From DASRAJ01 sp035638255 (lineage in GTDB: Bacteria; Bacteroidota; Bacteroidia; Chitinophagales; UBA10324), in the NCBI GenBank assembly GCA_035638255.1, contig DASRAJ010000075.1, forward strand, positions 1 to 64,000: a DNA stretch of 64,000 nucleotides. The letters are read 5' to 3'. Under the pieces are notes generated by a model. The model had not been told where the DNA came from, ran no database searches, and saw only the letters and a list, made by a program, of their open reading frames with translations. Both the position numbers and the translations under genes were made by a program. Of this stretch, positions 1-7,903 are shown piece after piece (within the stretch, counting starts at the first letter, position 1; every line of letters begins with the position of its first letter).

Positions 1-1
1 C

Positions 2-1090
2 ATCGGAGGCATTGTGGGTTATTTGAATCAGAAGCACAGGCTTTCATGGGGCGCTACTTTTTCACACGTGCCTTATGGTTACTCCAACTTCTTTGCGTTC
101 TATGACACCGCAAGAATTGATGGTGAGCTTAATTACGTGTACAATCTTGATCAATACATCCTTCGCGAGTTTGATGATGCGCTCACCGGCATCGTGTATT
201 ACCCGCTCTCGCGTGTTTATCGTGTGGAAGGTGGTTTGGGAATTACGTTCGTGAATTACAGCTATGTTGATCAGCGCGCAACATACATGATTGATGCGTT
301 TGGAAATCCGACCTATCTGGTGAGTGAGCAGAATTTCAAGCTTCCTGCTCCGAAAGGTTATCAATACGGAACTGTATCACTTGCGTTCGTTGCTGACAAT
401 TCAAAATTTGGTTTTACGTCGCCGCTCGATGGTTATCGCTACAGGATTGAAACGGATGGAATAGTTGGCCCCTTCAAGTTCGGAACATTACTCACTGATT
501 TTCGCGCGTACAAATATGTGAAGCCGGTTTCGTTTGCTGCTCGTGTGATTCACTATGGAAGATATTTTGGCGATGCGAATGATCCCAACACCATCAGTCC
601 GCTTACTGTTGGCGCAGATTTTTTTGTGCGGGGATATAATACTTATTCATTTGACTATAGCGAAGTGCCGGCGAATGCAGATGGCAGCACTCCTGAAATT
701 GATCGCCTCTACGGAAGTAAAATCGGCGTGCTGAATATGGAAGTGCGATTGCCGGTAACCGGTCCGAGGGAAATTGCGCCGATAAAAAGTTTAGCATTTC
801 CCTCAACACTTCAATTCTTTTTCGATGGAGGAATGGCGTGGAGCAATGCAACGCCTTCATTGAAATTCACAACGGATTATGATGAGCTCACCACAAACCC
901 AACGCGCATTCCGGTATTCAGTGCAGGAGCATCGTTGCGCGTAAATATTTTGGGAGCGTTTGTGCTGGAAGGTTATTATGCGATTCCGTTCCAGCGGCCC
1001 TTGCGTGATCCGTTTAATAATTCCTCATCCGCTAAGGCAAACAGAATTTCAAATGGTGTGTTTGGGTTGTTGTTATATCCGGGGTGGTAG
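2..1090 (+). CDS. Outer-membrane beta-barrel protein, C-terminal part (5' end outside window)
   Basis: The reading frame is open to the left edge, so this is the C-terminal part of a longer protein whose start is not visible. The visible ~360 residues alternate polar and aromatic residues as amphipathic beta strands do. They end in a segment (SLRVNILGAFVLEGYY, then PFQRP) like the final strands of Omp85/BamA-type or D15-like barrels. A phrase of the form FFFDGGMAW near residue 270 is also typical of such barrels. I infer an outer-membrane location. In Bacteroidota this barrel often follows a propeller or peptidase-like N-terminal region, which cannot be checked here. A hairpin terminator follows the stop codon. 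The barrel call is fairly safe; the specific function is unknown. Confidence 0.6.
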   Translation: MGGIVGYLNQKHRLSWGATFSHVPYGYSNFFAFYDTARIDGELNYVYNLDQYILREFDDALTGIVYYPLSRVYRVEGGLGITFVNYSYVDQRATYMIDAFGNPTYLVSEQNFKLPAPKGYQYGTVSLAFVADNSKFGFTSPLDGYRYRIETDGIVGPFKFGTLLTDFRAYKYVKPVSFAARVIHYGRYFGDANDPNTISPLTVGADFFVRGYNTYSFDYSEVPANADGSTPEIDRLYGSKIGVLNMEVRLPVTGPREIAPIKSLAFPSTLQFFFDGGMAWSNATPSLKFTTDYDELTTNPTRIPVFSAGASLRVNILGAFVLEGYYAIPFQRPLRDPFNNSSSAKANRISNGVFGLLLYPGW

Positions 1091-1117
1091 AATTTATTTG
1101 TATTGGTTTATTGATTG

Positions 1118-1150
1118 AAAGTCCGCAGTGCGAAAGCTGCGGACTTTTTT
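1118..1150 (+). terminator. Rho-independent terminator after the barrel gene
   Basis: An 11-bp perfect stem (AAAGTCCGCAG at 1118-1128 pairing with 1137-1147) with an 8-base loop runs into a T tract. It lies 28 bases after the stop of the upstream gene. The left arm's A run gives a short U tract on the other strand, so it may also stop the converging gene that ends at 1187. Confidence 0.8.
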
Positions 1151-1186
1151 AATAGGATATGGTTTTTGTTCTAATTGCTACTGAAC

Positions 1187-1912
1187 TCACTTACCCTCCA
1201 CATACTTCTTCGGCAAATACAACTTCATCCCCCCGTCAAAACCCAAATCATCAACATGCCCGGCAATGGAATGATCGTGGTTCACGACATGAATGTGCAT
1301 CTTGGTTTCTTTATGAGCCAGCACTTGATATGGTTCCACAGAATAAAAACCGATTGCCGTGATGTATTCATTCTGCAACTCACCATGTATTCCCGACTGC
1401 ACCGTTTTCTTGTACGTTACTTCTTTATCATTCGGGTCCCAGTCAATCACCCGCCACTTTACATCTGCAACAATTCCTTTCAGCAAAAAAGGTGACGGGT
1501 ATTTTTTCGGAACCTTGTATTTGATTGCCTGATCGCCGATGAATTGTTCCAATTGCTTCCACGTTTTTACATCGGCAGGAAGATCGAGTTCTTTCCAGTC
1601 ATCCACAGTCGCATAGAGAAATAATGTTTCTTCGGAATTGAACGAAGAGTCAATTTTCAGTTGACCGTTTTCTACTGTTGCCGTGTATGGTTTGCTGTCA
1701 ATGATCTGCGTGAACCCTCTGAGATTGGTCAGAGAGCCGAAGGCGTACAGATGTTGTTCATTCGCATAGTCCTGCAGCTTTGCATGCGTTTGCATGTCAC
1801 CCTTCTTGATCAAATCTTCCAGCTCTCCGATGCGGGTTACTTTTACCGCGGGCGGGTTCGAGCACGATGCAAAAACAAAAACTGAAATGATGAGCGGAAG
1901 AAAGTTTTTCAT
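1187..1912 (-). CDS. Acetolactate decarboxylase-like lipoprotein
   Basis: A 241-residue protein with a lipoprotein signal (hydrophobic stretch ending FASC, Cys17 predicted lipidated), so it is probably anchored in the periplasm or outer membrane. The C-terminal half has the metal-site pattern of alpha-acetolactate decarboxylase: His206-x-His208 and His219 inside MHIHVVNHDHSIAGHV. This has the same 2- and 11-residue spacing as the zinc ligands of the Bacillus enzyme, and the length matches the family. The enzyme makes acetoin from acetolactate, normally in the cytoplasm, so a lipidated form is unusual. The glutamate that commonly follows the glycine near residue 66 appears to be Phe67. The fold seems well supported; whether it is still a decarboxylase is open. 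Confidence 0.72.
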   Translation of the reverse strand: MKNFLPLIISVFVFASCSNPPAVKVTRIGELEDLIKKGDMQTHAKLQDYANEQHLYAFGSLTNLRGFTQIIDSKPYTATVENGQLKIDSSFNSEETLFLYATVDDWKELDLPADVKTWKQLEQFIGDQAIKYKVPKKYPSPFLLKGIVADVKWRVIDWDPNDKEVTYKKTVQSGIHGELQNEYITAIGFYSVEPYQVLAHKETKMHIHVVNHDHSIAGHVDDLGFDGGMKLYLPKKYVEGK

Positions 1913-1934
1913 GAGGAGTAGTTTCAGGGCAACA

Positions 1935-1942
1935 CAAAAATA
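1935..1942 (-). promoter_or_regulatory. Bacteroidota -7 box upstream of the ALDC-like gene
   Basis: Reading the minus strand, TATTTTTG matches the TAnnTTTG consensus 22 bases before the start codon. No clear -33 element was found. This rests on consensus match and position only. Confidence 0.45.
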
Positions 1943-2039
1943 TCAAAAGCTAAAGGTGATCTTATTTTTGCATGATGATATTCTTTGAAGCGAAGATCTT
2001 AACCACAATGAATTTTTTTCTTTGTTCAAAAATTAACGG

Positions 2040-3002
2040 ATGGAATACAGACGACTCGGTAAATCAGGATTGAAATTAAGCGCTCTCTCTTTCGGCTCAT
2101 GGGTAACATTCGGGAACCAGATTAATAAAGAGGTTTCAGAAAAGCTGATGGTCACTGCGTATGAAAGCGGCGTGAATTTTTTCGACAATGCGGAAGCTTA
2201 CGCCCGCGGAAAGTCAGAGCAGGTGATGGGAAAAATTTTTAAGAAGATGAAATGGGACCGTGATTCTTACTGCGTGTCAAGTAAAGTTTTTTTCGGTGCA
2301 AAAAAACAAAGCCTGTTGCAGAAAGGATTGCACCGCAAGCACGTATATGAAGCGTGCCACCAGGCGATGAGGAGATTGAACGTTGATTATCTCGATCTCT
2401 ATTTCTGCCATCGCCCCGATCCTGACACTCCGATTGAAGAAACCGTGTGGATGATGGATATACTCATCAGGCAGGGGAAAGTTTTTTACTGGGGCACCAG
2501 TGAATGGAGTGCCGATCAGCTCATTGAAGCGCATACGATTGCAGAGAAGCATCACCTGCATGCACCCTCGATGGAGCAGCCGCAATACAATCTTCTTCAC
2601 CGGAAAAGATTTGAGGAAGAATATGCGATGCTGTATGCCCGATACGGGATGGGGACAACGATATGGTCGCCGCTTGCATCCGGACTTCTAACAGGAAAAT
2701 ACATCGAAGGAATTCCCGAAGGGTCGCGATTATCAATGGAGAATCTGAAATGGCTGAAAGAACAAAAGACGAGTGATCCTTCCCAATTTGAAAAAGTAAA
2801 AAAACTGAAAGTAATTGCTGATGACCTCGGAATTTCACTGACGAAAATGTCGCTTGCCTGGTGTTTGAAAAATCCGAATGTGAGCACGGTGATCCTGGGG
2901 GCTACTCAAGTTAAGCAACTGAAAGAAAATCTTACGGCGCTCGATGCTGTTCCGATGCTGACAGAGGAGGTTATGGGAAGAATTGCGGGCGCAATCAGCT
3001 AA
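2040..3002 (+). CDS. Aldo/keto reductase, Kv-beta-like (AKR6-type)
   Basis: A 320-residue TIM-barrel oxidoreductase that should reduce aldehydes or ketones with NADPH in the cytoplasm. The catalytic tetrad is complete: Asp49 and Tyr54 in FFDNAEAYARG, Lys82 in SSKVFFG and His124 in YFCHRPDPDTP. The opening MEYRRLGKSGLKLSALSFGS and the WGTSEW phrase match the potassium-channel beta-subunit-like branch. A C-terminal cofactor-binding segment of the STVILGAT type is also present. Length is normal for the family. The 3' end overlaps the converging nSTAND gene by 8 bases (2995-3002), so there is no room for a terminator between them. The substrate cannot be predicted. Confidence 0.92.
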   Translation: MEYRRLGKSGLKLSALSFGSWVTFGNQINKEVSEKLMVTAYESGVNFFDNAEAYARGKSEQVMGKIFKKMKWDRDSYCVSSKVFFGAKKQSLLQKGLHRKHVYEACHQAMRRLNVDYLDLYFCHRPDPDTPIEETVWMMDILIRQGKVFYWGTSEWSADQLIEAHTIAEKHHLHAPSMEQPQYNLLHRKRFEEEYAMLYARYGMGTTIWSPLASGLLTGKYIEGIPEGSRLSMENLKWLKEQKTSDPSQFEKVKKLKVIADDLGISLTKMSLAWCLKNPNVSTVILGATQVKQLKENLTALDAVPMLTEEVMGRIAGAIS

Positions 3003-6000
3003 GCCGTTTCTTGTCTTCCGCAAATGAGACACCCTTAAAAATTCCATACTTAATTTCAACTTTGTACAATAGGGTTTTCATTCTCAAATCATTCTTATAC
3101 GGTTGAAGAATTGCTTCATCCTCTATTTCATCCTGCAATTGATACGGCTCGGATTGATTGACGGAATTTTCCAGCAGGGAAAAAAATTTTTCTTCATCCT
3201 TATTTTGTAACAATTCAATAAATCCCTTGTAGGCGAAAGCATCTCCATTCGATGGATTCATTTTCAAAGAAGTTTCCAAATCATCCCGGGCAGAAGAAAA
3301 CTCCCCGAGTTTAATGTTTGCATAGGCGCGGTTGCTGAAGGCTAATTCGTTGTTAGGATCGAGTTCAATCGCTTTATCCAACAGCGGGATTGAGTCTTGC
3401 ATATTTCCGGATCGTTGCTCTATTGCCGCAAGGTTATTGTAACCCATAGAATAATTTTCATTCAGTTTTATCACTTGTTCATAGCATGCTTTTGCCTCTG
3501 CATATTTTTTTTGATAAAAATAAATGTTGCCCTTACTCAGAATGTAATCTTCCTCTTTGGGCTTTTTCGCAATCAGCATTTCGACAAGCGCCAATGCTAC
3601 ATCATATTGTTTGCTATCGCGAATTTCACTAACGTACGGATATACATACTTATCGTAGTCAGGAAAACTATTAAAGGCAGTATTCATCAGTTCTTCTGCC
3701 TCTTCTGAATTCCCATCCTCGCACAGAAATAGAATGAGGTTGTAAAAGTTTTCTTCTGATGCTTTGACGGACAGCGCTTTTCTGAAATCAAGAATGGCTT
3801 CTGCTCTCCGATCCAGTTTTTTAAATACGAGTCCGCGATTACGAATAGCTGATTCATAATCAGGATCGAATCCAATGGCTTTTGAATACATTTCCAATGC
3901 TTCTTCCAATCGTCCCAATTGCTTTAATGCTGCGCCGCAGTTATTTAATGCGTAAGGGCCATTCGGCTCAATTTGGGAAACTCTTTCAAAATACTCCAAC
4001 GCTTTTTCTGCATTTGCTTTTCTTTCATCAACAGAAATTTTTTCTGAAAAACTCAATTGATAGTACGACCGTCCGATTTCATTAATGGCTTCAGAATCTG
4101 TTACCTTAAGCAGCAGGTAACGCTCAAGGTCATCAATGCACTTTTGATATTCACCAAGCTTGTAGTATAGAAGTCCGCGGTTCTTGATTGCAGTGGCATA
4201 GAAGGGATCAATTTCCATACACTTCGAATAACTATCAATCGCTTCCTGGTAACTTTTTTCATCTGTTGCTTTTTCTTCAGGCACCAGTTTCTCATAGCAA
4301 ACACCAAGGTTATTGTAAGAGTAAATGTATTGCGGATCGGCATTGATGGCCATGTTGAGGTAGGTTATAGCCTTCTTGTATTCTTTTATGTTCAGGTAAA
4401 GCACTCCGAGATCGTTAAGAGCATCGGCATATTTGGGATTCAGCTCTATGGCTTTTTCAAAATCATGAATTGCATTTTCAGTTTCATTCATGCTCTGATA
4501 TACGATTCCTCGATTGCGGTAGGTGAGTGCTCTGTCTGGATTCAACTCAAGAGCCTTCGTGTATTGTTTAATCGCTTCTGCGTTTTGTCCGCTCAGCGAT
4601 AAACTTAATCCTAACGAGATATAAGTCTCATCACTTTCTTCCTCTCTCTTATCCTTGCCCGGTGCCTCATTGAGCTGATCTGATTGCTGCTGAATTTCAT
4701 TGGCAGTCGCGCTCAATCTTTCTTCCGTTGTAATTCGTTCTTGTCTTACTTTTAAAATGGGCTGTACCAATGAATCATGACTCAGCTCATAATAGATCCC
4801 GCTCGATAGTTGCTCTGAGCGAATCAGCCTCCTGTCAATCAGCACATCGAAAAGGCGGGATTCCATTTGCAGCTCATCCAAAATTTCCTTCCGGGATTGC
4901 GCATACCGTCTTTCATTTTTAATCAATCGTTCTTCCAGCAAATTCTGAATCTTTCTTAAGTCAGACGCTGTTTCACTAACCTCTAATTCCTTTAATTGCT
5001 TCACGTAAAAATTCTGAAGAATCAATTCCATTCTTCCCAAATCATCTGCGCTAATCTTCACATCCTTTCGCGCTTCTACTATTTCACGTTCTGCGTGCTC
5101 ACAAACAATTTGAAGGTAAGTCGAATCAATTCCGGTTTCATTCTCTTCATACAAATCCTCTGTGCGGCGCATCAGCATGTCAAGGATCTTTTCGATGGCA
5201 TCGGGTTCAAACTCAAAAGGCAGTGTTTTGAAATCATCTTTTTTTCCTGCCGGTTTAGTAATGGCATCTTTTGCCTGTTGCGGTGAGAGGGGCTGAAGCT
5301 CATACGTGCTGCTGATGATGCCGGGTAAAAATTCACTCATTCGCTTAAGCAGCGAAAACTTGTCAGACCGGATGGCCATCACCACCTTCACCGGCAGGGG
5401 TGTTAAGAGTAACTCCATTTGCTCATCCTGCACTTCGTGCTCTTCCTCCATTAATTTATTCAACGTGCGTTGTGCCTCTTCCGGAAGATTGTTACTGAGC
5501 AGCTTCGCCAGATTTTCAGAGAATCGCTTCACGTCTTCAGGGGGGTAGGAAAATAATTCTTCGAACTGATCGAAGAAGAGTAAGAGCGCTTTTTTGTTTT
5601 GATGCGATAATTGGAATTGCTTCGCTGCTTTCCATATAGATGGAGTAATAGCAGAAAAGAAGTTTTCAAGCTCCGAAGTTTTCGATATATCAGAAAGCAC
5701 CTGAATCGTTCGGTCGACAGGTGAAAGCGGGTGATCTTTGTTATAGTTGAACAACCTGATCTTCCTTACTTCAAATGCTATATCGCTTCTCCATTCCTTG
5801 AACCGGATTTTCTGACCTCCTTGTACTCCTTCCCTGAACAACGGAATTATTCCTGCATCGAGGAGTGAAGATTTCCCCAACCCCGACCTTCCGAACAACA
5901 CTACGAGCGATTCGAGAATCACTAATTGTTGAAACCTGCGGATATCATCCTCGCGGCCGAAAAAAAGATCACGGTCTTCCTCGGTAAAAGGCTTTACTCC

Positions 6001-6027
6001 CGGGTAACGATAACGGTTGCTTGCCAT
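2995..6027 (-). CDS. nSTAND1-type NTPase with C-terminal TPR array
   Basis: A 1010-residue, probably cytoplasmic protein. Residues ~8-430 form an nSTAND1-like module: YPGVKPFTEEDRDLFFGRE at the start, Walker A GRSGLGKS at 46-53, Walker B LLLFFDQFEELF with Asp153, then a winged-helix-like segment (~395-430) containing ELSHDSLVQPIL. Residues ~480-960 are at least twelve TPR units. STAND NTPases with TPRs act as sensors that oligomerise when triggered and activate effectors. This is the last gene of the CHAT, gasdermin, SIR2-like operon. Its ATG overlaps the upstream stop codon by one base (TGATG), which suggests translational coupling. I infer it is the sensor and switch of the system. What it senses is unknown, though the TPRs are the likely recognition surface. 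Confidence 0.85.
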   Translation of the reverse strand: MASNRYRYPGVKPFTEEDRDLFFGREDDIRRFQQLVILESLVVLFGRSGLGKSSLLDAGIIPLFREGVQGGQKIRFKEWRSDIAFEVRKIRLFNYNKDHPLSPVDRTIQVLSDISKTSELENFFSAITPSIWKAAKQFQLSHQNKKALLLFFDQFEELFSYPPEDVKRFSENLAKLLSNNLPEEAQRTLNKLMEEEHEVQDEQMELLLTPLPVKVVMAIRSDKFSLLKRMSEFLPGIISSTYELQPLSPQQAKDAITKPAGKKDDFKTLPFEFEPDAIEKILDMLMRRTEDLYEENETGIDSTYLQIVCEHAEREIVEARKDVKISADDLGRMELILQNFYVKQLKELEVSETASDLRKIQNLLEERLIKNERRYAQSRKEILDELQMESRLFDVLIDRRLIRSEQLSSGIYYELSHDSLVQPILKVRQERITTEERLSATANEIQQQSDQLNEAPGKDKREEESDETYISLGLSLSLSGQNAEAIKQYTKALELNPDRALTYRNRGIVYQSMNETENAIHDFEKAIELNPKYADALNDLGVLYLNIKEYKKAITYLNMAINADPQYIYSYNNLGVCYEKLVPEEKATDEKSYQEAIDSYSKCMEIDPFYATAIKNRGLLYYKLGEYQKCIDDLERYLLLKVTDSEAINEIGRSYYQLSFSEKISVDERKANAEKALEYFERVSQIEPNGPYALNNCGAALKQLGRLEEALEMYSKAIGFDPDYESAIRNRGLVFKKLDRRAEAILDFRKALSVKASEENFYNLILFLCEDGNSEEAEELMNTAFNSFPDYDKYVYPYVSEIRDSKQYDVALALVEMLIAKKPKEEDYILSKGNIYFYQKKYAEAKACYEQVIKLNENYSMGYNNLAAIEQRSGNMQDSIPLLDKAIELDPNNELAFSNRAYANIKLGEFSSARDDLETSLKMNPSNGDAFAYKGFIELLQNKDEEKFFSLLENSVNQSEPYQLQDEIEDEAILQPYKNDLRMKTLLYKVEIKYGIFKGVSFAEDKKRLS

Positions 6028-7097
6028 CAGTCATAATTTTCATTGATCAAATCATGAAGCCGCCCGGTGACCCTGTCTTCTTCTTCATCGAACAGTTGTC
6101 TGTTTCCGCTTTTATTATATTCAGTAAGGGCCCTTTTATATTGTATTCTTATTTCTTCCACCTCGTTACCAAGTATCGGATAATCCTTAAAAATCTGATC
6201 GAGTAGCTTCCCATAGTTATTTTTCAAGTCTGCTAAAAGATCGAGCAGCCTTCGCTTGATTGGATCAGCTTTATTCAATTGACTTCTGAGTGGAATTTTT
6301 TGCTCGGTGCATTTTTCTGTGAGCTCCTGCAGAAAAGATTGCGGATCGGTATTGATGAAATCAAAACGAAAGTGCCGTGAATAGAAGCTCAGGTTTGGAT
6401 CTTTGGGATCAATATTGCATAAGGCGTTGCTCTCGGTTTTATTCATCCCCAGCAAGCGAAATAATAAATTGAAATACCATTTATCATATTGAAAGCCGAG
6501 AAGGATAAACCGTGACACTTTCGATAACTCATTGATGAGTGATTTGGGCTCGGTTTCTTTGCTGAAAATTCTCGGGAGGTAATCGAATAACTTGTCGTAG
6601 GTGAGAATAAGCGTATTCTGATCATCCACACAACCCATAAGATTATACACCAATGGATTTTCGACCGAAGGCGGATCAAATTCATTCGGCTTCTTCTCAT
6701 AATTGAAGAAGTCAAAAACATAAGAGTACCTCTTCTTCTCAAAGGCCTCGTTGATCATGCAATCGGGTGAGAGCGATATGTACATGAGCGCGGGAATCTC
6801 AATTAAAATTTCATAGATTTTACTTTGCGAAGCCTCCGGCTCATAGAATTTTTTTAATCGTGATGCAAGCTGATTGTTGAGCGTTTGCGAGAGACTTCCC
6901 GTGAAGAAAAAGAAACCGTCTTCGCGATAGAATGCAACTTCATCCCGGTTGTCTTTTTTCTTCGGCAATAAATCCTGCATGGCATCAGATAAAGATTTAC
7001 CGCATTGGACAGAGGGGAAAAGTTCAGGGCCGAGAACAAAAACACATTGTCCCGATTTCAGATTCTCAAGAATTTCATCCCAATCAATATCAAGCAT
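6027..7097 (-). CDS. SIR2-like protein, catalytic residues apparently lost
   Basis: A 356-residue protein whose N-terminal ~240 residues follow the SIR2-like layout of bacterial defence proteins. A Rossmann-type strand and glycine loop (CVFVLGPELF, 18-27) stands where GAGxS is usual. A strand YISLSPDC stands where TTNYD is usual. A strand YNLMGCVDD is followed by LILTYDKLFDYL, where an active enzyme has Y.LHG. A final FILLGFQYDKWYFNLLFRLL matches the usual end of the domain. The Asn and His used for NAD hydrolysis thus seem replaced, so I infer a pseudo-enzyme or an adaptor. Residues ~260-356 are charged and helical. It lies 23 bases after the gasdermin gene and overlaps the nSTAND start by one base. 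Confidence 0.65.
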   Translation of the reverse strand: MLDIDWDEILENLKSGQCVFVLGPELFPSVQCGKSLSDAMQDLLPKKKDNRDEVAFYREDGFFFFTGSLSQTLNNQLASRLKKFYEPEASQSKIYEILIEIPALMYISLSPDCMINEAFEKKRYSYVFDFFNYEKKPNEFDPPSVENPLVYNLMGCVDDQNTLILTYDKLFDYLPRIFSKETEPKSLINELSKVSRFILLGFQYDKWYFNLLFRLLGMNKTESNALCNIDPKDPNLSFYSRHFRFDFINTDPQSFLQELTEKCTEQKIPLRSQLNKADPIKRRLLDLLADLKNNYGKLLDQIFKDYPILGNEVEEIRIQYKRALTEYNKSGNRQLFDEEEDRVTGRLHDLINENYD

Positions 7098-7120
7098 GTC
7101 GAAGAAAAAATTTCATGAAT

Positions 7121-7903
7121 TCAAAACATCACAACATCATCGCCTGTCTCGAGTATTTCGCCGTGAAATGATTCATCACTGCGAACTACCTCCTGATCAT
7201 CCGCCGGTTCTAATTTGAAAATTGTTTTCTTGTTGAACAGTCCCTGCCGCTCGAACAAAATGCGATGGGCCTTTACCGCAAACGTAATGGGTTCAGGTTT
7301 GTCGTACACTAATTTATCAGTGGTATCTTTATTGAAATTAAAATCTTGTTTGATCCCCAGAGTTTTTTCATCTCCTATTTCACCATGTGTCTGAACTGAT
7401 GATTCAGAAAGCCATTCAATAGAAAAGGAATTGGTTTTTAAAATAGAAGTGATCACATAGAGATCGCTGTTCTTCAGATGATCGGTGAAGGTGTCATTAT
7501 CGTAATCAAAGTTTGAATCTTTCAGATATTTCGTGAGAGCCACCAGGCCAATGTGATTGGCTTTAGCATCTTGAAACGAAAACCGTGCTGTCCTCTTCAT
7601 ATTAAGTGCAGCGGATGCTTGCGCACCTTTGGCACCGAAACATTTCAGGATGGCATTTGCCCATGAAAAATTCAGGGATGCACCCAAGTCGAGATCGGTA
7701 GTGCCTTCTATCAAGTCACCGGCTGAAACATCATCACTGGCAACCGGTGGAGCAATGTTGTTTGGCCTGAAGAGCTCTTCCATAGCAGAATACTGTCGCT
7801 CGATAAATCCCTTTCCTTTCAATAACAATTCAAGTGGTTGCACTCTTACTTCCGGATTCACCAAAAGCAGATACCCCTTTTTTCTTAACACATTTTCGCT
7901 CAT
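7121..7903 (-). CDS. Bacterial gasdermin-like pore-forming protein
   Basis: A 260-residue protein with the layout I know for bacterial gasdermins. It opens with an N-terminal helix and strand (LRKKGYLLLV) and VQPLELLLKGKG. Then come an SAGDLIEGTTDLDLGASLNF segment and a small-residue region (GAKGAQASAAL). Next are RTARFSFQDAKANHIGLVAL, a K.YLKDSNF turn, LYVITSILKTNSFSIEW, and KLVYDKPEPITFAVKAHRILF. A polar acidic tail follows (~232-260), where the family has its short inhibitory peptide removed by a protease. The family then oligomerises into membrane pores that kill the host cell. The start is fixed by an in-frame stop three codons upstream. The start ATGA overlaps the stop of the CHAT protease gene. 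The N-terminal cysteine that is palmitoylated in studied members is absent; the only cysteine is Cys88. Confidence 0.8.
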   Translation of the reverse strand: MSENVLRKKGYLLLVNPEVRVQPLELLLKGKGFIERQYSAMEELFRPNNIAPPVASDDVSAGDLIEGTTDLDLGASLNFSWANAILKCFGAKGAQASAALNMKRTARFSFQDAKANHIGLVALTKYLKDSNFDYDNDTFTDHLKNSDLYVITSILKTNSFSIEWLSESSVQTHGEIGDEKTLGIKQDFNFNKDTTDKLVYDKPEPITFAVKAHRILFERQGLFNKKTIFKLEPADDQEVVRSDESFHGEILETGDDVVMF

